Part shown: one piece after another, positions 34,701-64,000 of the stretch
Layout: each line of letters starts with the position of its first letter
Numbering within the stretch: the first letter of the stretch is position 1
Origin: Gordionus sp. m RMFG-2023
Lineage: Eukaryota; Nematomorpha; Gordioida; Chordodea; Parachordodidae
Assembly (NCBI RefSeq): GCF_954871325.1
Contig: NC_088779.1
Coordinates: forward strand, 4,156,846-4,220,845
DNA length: 64,000 bases
Direction: 5' to 3'
Notes under the pieces: generated by a model
The model's database searches: none
The model's input: only the letters and a program-made list of their open reading frames with translations
What the model was told of the DNA's origin: nothing
Program-made: the position numbers and the translations under genes

Positions 34701-36640
34701 TCTCATTAACTCAACCTCAACCCATTTACATATGTTAAAAATCAGAGCCATAAATTTGCACGATATAAATATTAGTCAAGTTGTACTCCAAAAGGAGACA
34801 AGGAATGATAGCTTGTTTAAAAAGATAAATAAAAACATTGAACGTGGATGGGTGGATTTTGATGCGAAAAAAGATACAGGGTTAGTTTGTTTTTATAATC
34901 GTAGAGAGGAATTGTCAGTAGATCATGCTGTTATTGAATGGAATGGGAAGTTGGTAATTCCAACCGTTTGAGGAAGTCAATATAAACGATTATTTACAGA
35001 GGGCAACCAGGAATAAATGCTATTAAATCAATTTTTAGAATGTATTGTGGTGGCATAATTGCGATAAAGACATTGAACAATATGTTCGTCAATGTATGCC
35101 ATGTCAAAGTAACCGGTTGAATATTATGTAGGTTCCTTTATATTCGTGGAACATTTCTAATATGCCATGGGAACGAATTCATTTGGATTTTGCGGGGCCT
35201 ATTGATTCGTATTCATGGTTAGTTGGAGTTGTTGCACATACTAAATGGGTCGAAGTTGAGTTAATGAGAGAGACCACTTTCACGACAATAATCAGGACTT
35301 TAAGGAATGGTTCGCACGGTTTGGAACACGACAAATTGTATCAGATTATGGACCTCAATTTATTTCTGGAGAATTTCGAAAATTTTGTTTCGAGAAAAAT
35401 ATTAAATTGATACATACAACGCCGTACCATCCAAAAACAAACGGTTTAGTGGAGAAAACAATATGAACCCTCAAGAGTCGATATTGCAACTAGGAAAGAC
35501 ATCAGGGAATCTGAAGAAGCCATGGGAGAAGTTTTGATAGCATATAGAATGGGTGAACATCAATCAACTGGACGTTCACCATCAAAGTTATTAATGGGGC
35601 GAAATTTAAAAACGGGATTAAATTGGTTACATTCAAATGTTAGGGATGAAATGGAAGATCGAATATACGACAAAAAGCAGCGCATGGTGAACATAGTCAA
35701 ATGAGGGAATTTGAGATTGCACAACCGGTATGGGTGCATAATGAAATAAATTCAGGTTGGAGAGAAGGAGTTATAAAATCCAGAACGGTAGATATTCTTA
35801 TTTGGTAGAAAGCAAGGATAGAATGGTACGAAAGCATGCGGATCAACTTCGAAAAAGGGAGGTAGCTAAATAATTGGAGAAGTCTGGGCGCGGGGAAGAA
35901 AATAAAGAAAATATGGAGTTGGAGAAAATATGGAGTCAGAGAGAGAGGAAGAAAATAGAGAGTAGGATATAGTTGTGATTTTAGAAAATGTGGAAGATAA
36001 CGGAAAACTAGAAACGCAGAAATCACAAAGAGCTAGGAAACCTACAAATCGGCTGATTGAGGAGTTGTAAGATCATATGTGTGGGGATATGTTATAAATG
36101 AGATATATTATATATATTATTAATGTCATAAATGTCATATACAAATCAATCATGCATATATATACGAATTGTAATTATGTATTATTTTATCATGTGACTT
36201 ATTCATACTAATAAAGGAATTGTATATTAACTAAGGAATTGTATATGAATAATATAATATTGGGTATAGGTTAACTACCTAACACCCACATGGCATCTAT
36301 TATAATGCGATATTCGGATCTATATATATTGTGATAGTTTTATCAATAAATGTTGTATATGAATTAACCCAATATTATATTGGCGCAGTCATGGATGTAA
36401 ATGTAAGTATGAATCTAAATTTATTAATTGGCAACGACGAAATTAATAATCTGCAAAATCTATTAAATGTTTTATGAAATAAATTATAGGGAATAATTTG
36501 GAAATGTCATGGTAAGTAAAGTATGAACTATTTTGCAAATGTGATATTTGTTTGAGCAATATTAATGTATTGGATATTTCAGGAAATTAATATGGATAAA
36601 TGTGAATCAGAATTAAGTCAATGGAATAAATTATAGAGAA
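31770..36640. mobile_element. Cluster of broken Ty3/gypsy LTR-retrotransposon fragments
   Basis: This is a fossil composite of one Ty3/gypsy family (Metaviridae). The LTR-like sequence is complete at about 36077-36382 (+). Partial copies lie at 31770-31907 (+), 32655-32840 (-) and 33720-33840 (-), plus LTR-end pieces beside the minus-strand parts. A gag-like part lies at 31950-32575 (+). Three copies of the integrase C-terminal region lie at 32900-33720 (-), 33880-34750 (-) and 34760-36070 (+); they include family motifs such as TPYHPKTNGL and WERIHLDFAGP. After the LTR at 36383 comes TGGCGCAGTC, which resembles the tRNA primer-binding site of some Ty3/gypsy elements, then a decayed gag start to about 36640. 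The arrangement needs several insertions or inversions of related copies. All copies are broken many times. The similarity among pieces suggests they are not very old. Confidence 0.85.
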
Positions 36641-39450
36641 TTTTCAACATATGATAAAATTATGGTTGATAAATAAATTTAATTTGGAAAATATATTAAT
36701 AGTTCTGATATTGAATGAACTATTATGATTGCAAGAGGAAAAAAATAATAAAAGCATTTATTTATGTACAAATGAAAATGTTCATGCTGATTAAATTGCA
36801 TGAAATTGCCGAAGAATGAAGTATATTCACAATGCAATATATATTATTGAATTATTTTTTAAAATAAATGATGTTTAGTAAAAATAAGATTACTTTGACA
36901 TAGTAATCAATTAAGGTAAATTTTTTATGCAAATATTATCATTTTAAAATATATTTTATAGACCTTTATTTTAAATTTATAAAATTGGGACAAGAAAGCG
37001 CCTTTTACTTAACATCTTATAAAAATTAGTTTAAAAAAAGGATTGAATTTTAAAGCCAAAATTTACAAATCTGATTTATATTGTAACTATAAATGGCGAG
37101 TGTTGCATTAAAACAAATTATATTCTGTATAATAAAAAAATGTCAGTTCAATTTCAACTTATTATTTGATGATGATTTGATAAGTTTATATTTTGGGGAT
37201 ATGAAAAAACTTATATACCAGCAGTATCGTTATAAATGGGAGGGGGTGGGTTTATTTTTACTTCCATATATTTTGGGAGTGATGGGGGCTCTCGTGAAGG
37301 CAAGAGTATTGGGAAAGGGGGAGGTAAAAGATAAATTCTTAAATAAAATTAATATAATCATTATGCTGTTTAAAAAAAATTAATATAATCATTATGCTGT
37401 TTAAAAAAAATTAATACCATTTTACTAACTAAGTTAAAAATATTAATATTATTTTTACAATGTTAAAAAAATTAATATTATTTTTAGTAAGTGAAAATAA
37501 ATTAATATTATTTTTTACTACGCTATAAAAAAAACATACAGGAGACAAATCTAAAATTGCTTATTTCTCTAATATAATATATTTTTTGATGTAATTTTTT
37601 TACTCCTTTGGGAAACAAATATTAATTTTTTTATTTAATAAATAAAGAATCATGCGAATGTTGTATAATTTTACTTTTAAAAAATAAATGTTGGGTATGT
37701 AAATAAAATTTACTTATTAAAAATAAATTTATATTTTTTTTTACTTAATTCCTTCTTTTTTAAAAATAAAAATTAATTTAAATTTAATTGTTTTGTTGAA
37801 AATTTATTAAAATTATTTTTTTATCTCAAGAAATTTACATATAAATTATGTAGAAATTGATTTTCGAAAAAAACTAACATCAACTTTACAAAACTTGAGA
37901 AAGAAATAAAAATTTTCACCTTAACTTTTACTTCAACAACCACAAGTTCAGAGCCGGGATTTTACTATTTAAAAAAAATAAAAATTTTATCGATTATCCA
38001 ATATATCACGAATTAAAAAGTTAAAATTTAATAATTTTAGTTCTTAAGAGTTTTAATCAAAAATAAAGACGAATTCCGCTCAGTGGTACACTTTTGAAGC
38101 GAGAGAATTATTACTCATTCGATCATAACCTTACGAAATGTAATTAAAGCATGCGTATTATTATTAATTGCAGGCATTATACCATGAGTAGAGACTCGTT
38201 TCGATTTGCATATAGCAATCGGGATTTGTTATTATTAAAAAAAACTCATTAGGACCCGTTTTTAATGAGTTTTATTATAATTTCCTTTATTATATAGAAT
38301 ACTAAACTTTTTTTGAATAGAAGGCCGGTAACTTTATTATAAAAATTATATAGAAAAATATATATGAATTATATATTGAGTATAATACTCAAAATCCAGA
38401 AATAAATTTGCACTTGGTTTATCATATATTATATAATTATTAATTTAACTTCCTCAAAAAATTTTAAACTTTGGAAAAAATAAAAACATAATCTATTCCA
38501 TTTATTGAAGAAAATTGTCATAAAATAATAATTTATTAAAAACAACTTGACTGATTACTACCTTTGACGATAACTAAGATCATTTAAATAATATAATACA
38601 AAAAATTTTAAGATTTTATCTTGAATAAAATAATAATAATATAATATTATTCTACGAAATATGCCATTTAAAGTATAAAAAGATAATATAAGTCATAAAA
38701 TAATCATGAAGAATATAAAATATACTAAAAAATATTATTGCAGCTGGTTTATTTTATATTAAAATTTTTGTTTCTTAATCCTATGTATTTTTAATTATTG
38801 TACAAATAATTATGTGGTCGAGAGCTTGAATCTATCGTGTGTTTAGTTTTTATTTATAAATGTATATATTCTTTTTTCCTTTATGGGAATTCGCACTGAC
38901 TTTTCTTTTTATATTAAAAAAAGAAATAAAAAATTAAATAAAATTTATCAATAAGAGTAGCGTAATACTCGGAGATACTCTTATGCAAACGTTATATTCT
39001 AAAAAAATTATTAATAAATTATATTTCAGGGCTATCAATAATTTTATACCTTTTTTACAGAAAATATTAGTTATTATATGAGTTATATGTATCCCATCCT
39101 CTTTGATAGATGCCCAACTATCCCAACTCGTTTCTTTGAGTTTAGTTGAGTAGCGTCACTAGAGAGAGGGGCAAGGGCTCAGCTCAGGTCCCTTAAAAAA
39201 TATGAAAAGCCCACTTAAAATGAATTTTTTTTCTATATACCAAATGTAATTTTGTAAATGTTAGCTAAAATTAAAAAAAATTTTTGAGCACCCTGAGATT
39301 ATAAAAAACTTGCGACGCCCTAATTTGTTTATCAAATTCTAATTTTCAAAATGAATATCTTGGTTAGTGATAGAGATAAGCAAATTTTGAATCCTAATAA
39401 CATTGCATTTCATTTACAATTACTAATACATTATATAAATAATCTTATTT
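36641..39450. other. Intergenic AT-rich DNA upstream of RUVBL2
   Basis: A short tandem duplication of TAATATAATCATTATGCTGT occurs near 37350-37420. A 96-codon frame at 37093-37383 runs through it and has no family resemblance. The stretch is otherwise featureless, with a more mixed patch at 39120-39320 that may be transposon debris. Confidence 0.35.
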
Positions 39451-39457
39451 TGAAGGT

Positions 39458-39676
39458 ATTGTTGAACGGCTTGTTTTGAGCCGATTTTAAAAACGACTAA
39501 TTCAATATTTTCGCCAGAAAAATATTGCATAAACCTCAAGATTTCTATAATATATGTCTACGCTTTTGTTCCTTATATGAGTAAAATCTTCAGGCTTGGG
39601 AAATATATTTCTGGATGAAGTAATCAGTTAGCTGTTTTTAAAAATCGGCTCAAAATGGACCGTTTAACAAAACTGG
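39458..39676. mobile_element. hAT-like MITE, TATTGTTGAACGGC copy
   Basis: The left end TATTGTTGAACGGCTTGTTT and the right end ATGGACCGTTTAACAAAACT are degenerate versions of the family ends. The core (AAAATCTTCAGGCTTGGG, ATATATGTCTACGC) matches the copy at 7040-7250. It sits about 240 bases upstream of the proposed RUVBL2 start, so it may lie in the promoter. Confidence 0.6.
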
Positions 39677-39913
39677 TAGAGATATGAACGATATGTATGT
39701 ACAGAGACGCACAAATGATGCTTAACTGAGGCTCCAAACTTGGGAAGATTTGGGCTATAAATTAGAAAGATATTAGGTATTCAATATATATTAAGGAATT
39801 AATTAATAAAAGTGATCGTTTTTTCACCTTATCATCATTATCCAAATAGACCAGTCAGTGTTTAGAACAAATTTTAATTTATATTCATACCAGCATACAT
39901 TCAAAAATTTCAA

Positions 39914-62809
<22,896 letters not shown>

Positions 62810-64000
62810 TTTAATTAGTTATTCTATCAATTTGAAACTATTTAAATAATTTTTGATATTAAATCCAAATTGGTACTACGTATTTCTCGTTTAGTCTTTT
62901 TTTTTACTTTCTCTTTGTTGAACATTTTGAGTGAGAATATAAAAAAAACCCATTGAGATTTCGATATTTATGGTTAATATAAAAAAAATGATTCAGGGTT
63001 TTTAATCTTAATCACTAATTTTGACTCCAGATTGGTTTCAAATCGGGACAAACACAAAACAGATTCAGGAATTTTTTTTAAATCAAATTTCGTACAATTT
63101 AAATTTTTTTCCCCCATTCAAAGTTCGGTAAAAATTTAAATTAAGCAAGCACTATTTCGGCTGGTGTAAAATAAAAATGTATATAAACAGATATCAAATT
63201 TTAAATCGCAGGAAATATGTCATAATTAATAAATTATCAGGTTCATAGTTTCATTAAGCCTTAAGGCGTGCTCTAATTAAATTCAATCATGCTAAGAACG
63301 ATTGAAATAAATGTTTATAAGAGTATATATTGTTTTATCCCTTAATTTTATAATGAGGAAACAACTTTTTAACAAAAACAATGTAGAAAGAAAACGGTGC
63401 TGGCGGCGACTCAACAACATATAAAAACGAAATAGAAATGGAATCTGCTTGAATATCTTCCTATTATAAACAATATATAAATTCATAATATGTAATAAAT
63501 TTGTGTAAAATAAGGATATCCGAAAACAACCCTTGTACTATATAATAAATGAAATAAAATGTGTTTTTTATGGAGGGTAAAGCTGAAAATAAATTCCCAA
63601 TAATATTTCTTAGGAAATAATTAACCAGAATTGATTTTCTCAAAACTTTTAAATATTTTATTTGGGAATTTTCGTGGACATATTTATAGGGAATTTTTTT
63701 CTCCTATTTTATTAATTTTTAATATCTTTAAAAATGGGGATATTTTAAATTATTTGCCAGAATTAAATCTTAGATTGAAGTATTTTGCGAACGAGTCGTA
63801 GACATTATTGTTTAATTTATCGTTTTATTAATATCAAGAAATTATTTTACAAAAAGAAAAATCAGATATATCTAAACTATAAAAAATTCAACATTATTTT
63901 AAACATAAAAAAGATTAATAAAGATTTTCAAAATTATTTTACAGGAAAAAATAAAGTATATCTAAACTATAAAAAATTCGTCCCTTTTATAGGGAAAATA
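62810..64000. other. Downstream of RUVBL2
   Basis: AT-rich sequence after the RUVBL2 stop. AATAAA words occur near 63229 and 63544; either could be a polyadenylation signal. No further gene is recognised up to the end of the window. Confidence 0.35.

Noticed and set aside
37093-37383. A 96-codon plus-strand frame
   Set aside because: It runs through a small tandem duplication, is low in complexity and matches no family I know.

Overview
The window is very AT-rich nuclear DNA from an animal. It holds spliced genes with GT-AG introns, long intronic and intergenic stretches packed with transposon remains, and a recognisable MEIOC gene, a meiosis regulator known from animals. I cannot place the animal more closely. 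Nothing in the sequence points to a bacterium, an organelle or a CRISPR locus.

Three host genes are supported. (1) Positions 3876-8353, + strand: the last three coding exons of an omega-amidase (NIT2-type nitrilase). The exons for the catalytic half were not found upstream. (2) Positions 14211-11260, - strand: a complete four-exon MEIOC orthologue of 776 residues, convergent with NIT2. (3) Positions 39914-62809, + strand: a 15-exon RUVBL2 (reptin) gene coding for 459 residues. Its exons join in phase and cover the whole AAA+ protein. The first three introns are only 44-52 bases, while several later ones reach 2-5 kb through transposon insertions.

The rest is mobile-element debris. The left end (1-3500) has a piggyBac-like remnant, a LINE reverse-transcriptase fragment and a tRNA T-arm-like hairpin. 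The 25.7 kb gap between MEIOC and RUVBL2 holds several MITE families, some with perfect 8- or 9-bp target-site duplications, a GC-rich island of unknown origin, a hAT-like MITE carrying a 13-bp minisatellite, and a cluster of broken Ty3/gypsy LTR-retrotransposon pieces (31770-36640).

The RUVBL2 introns contain two head-to-head MULE transposase copies, a 2.6 kb foldback element with arms of about 1 kb, a 2.35 kb decayed hAT element with terminal inverted repeats and a target-site duplication, a MITE nested in a MITE, and a fresh 243-bp tandem duplication.

The three host genes do not form a pathway: one is a metabolite-repair enzyme, one a germline regulator and one a chromatin/complex-assembly ATPase. 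No clearly new biological system was found. The most unusual structures are the foldback element inside reptin, the minisatellite-bearing MITE, the repeated N-terminal motif in MEIOC and the tRNA-like hairpin.
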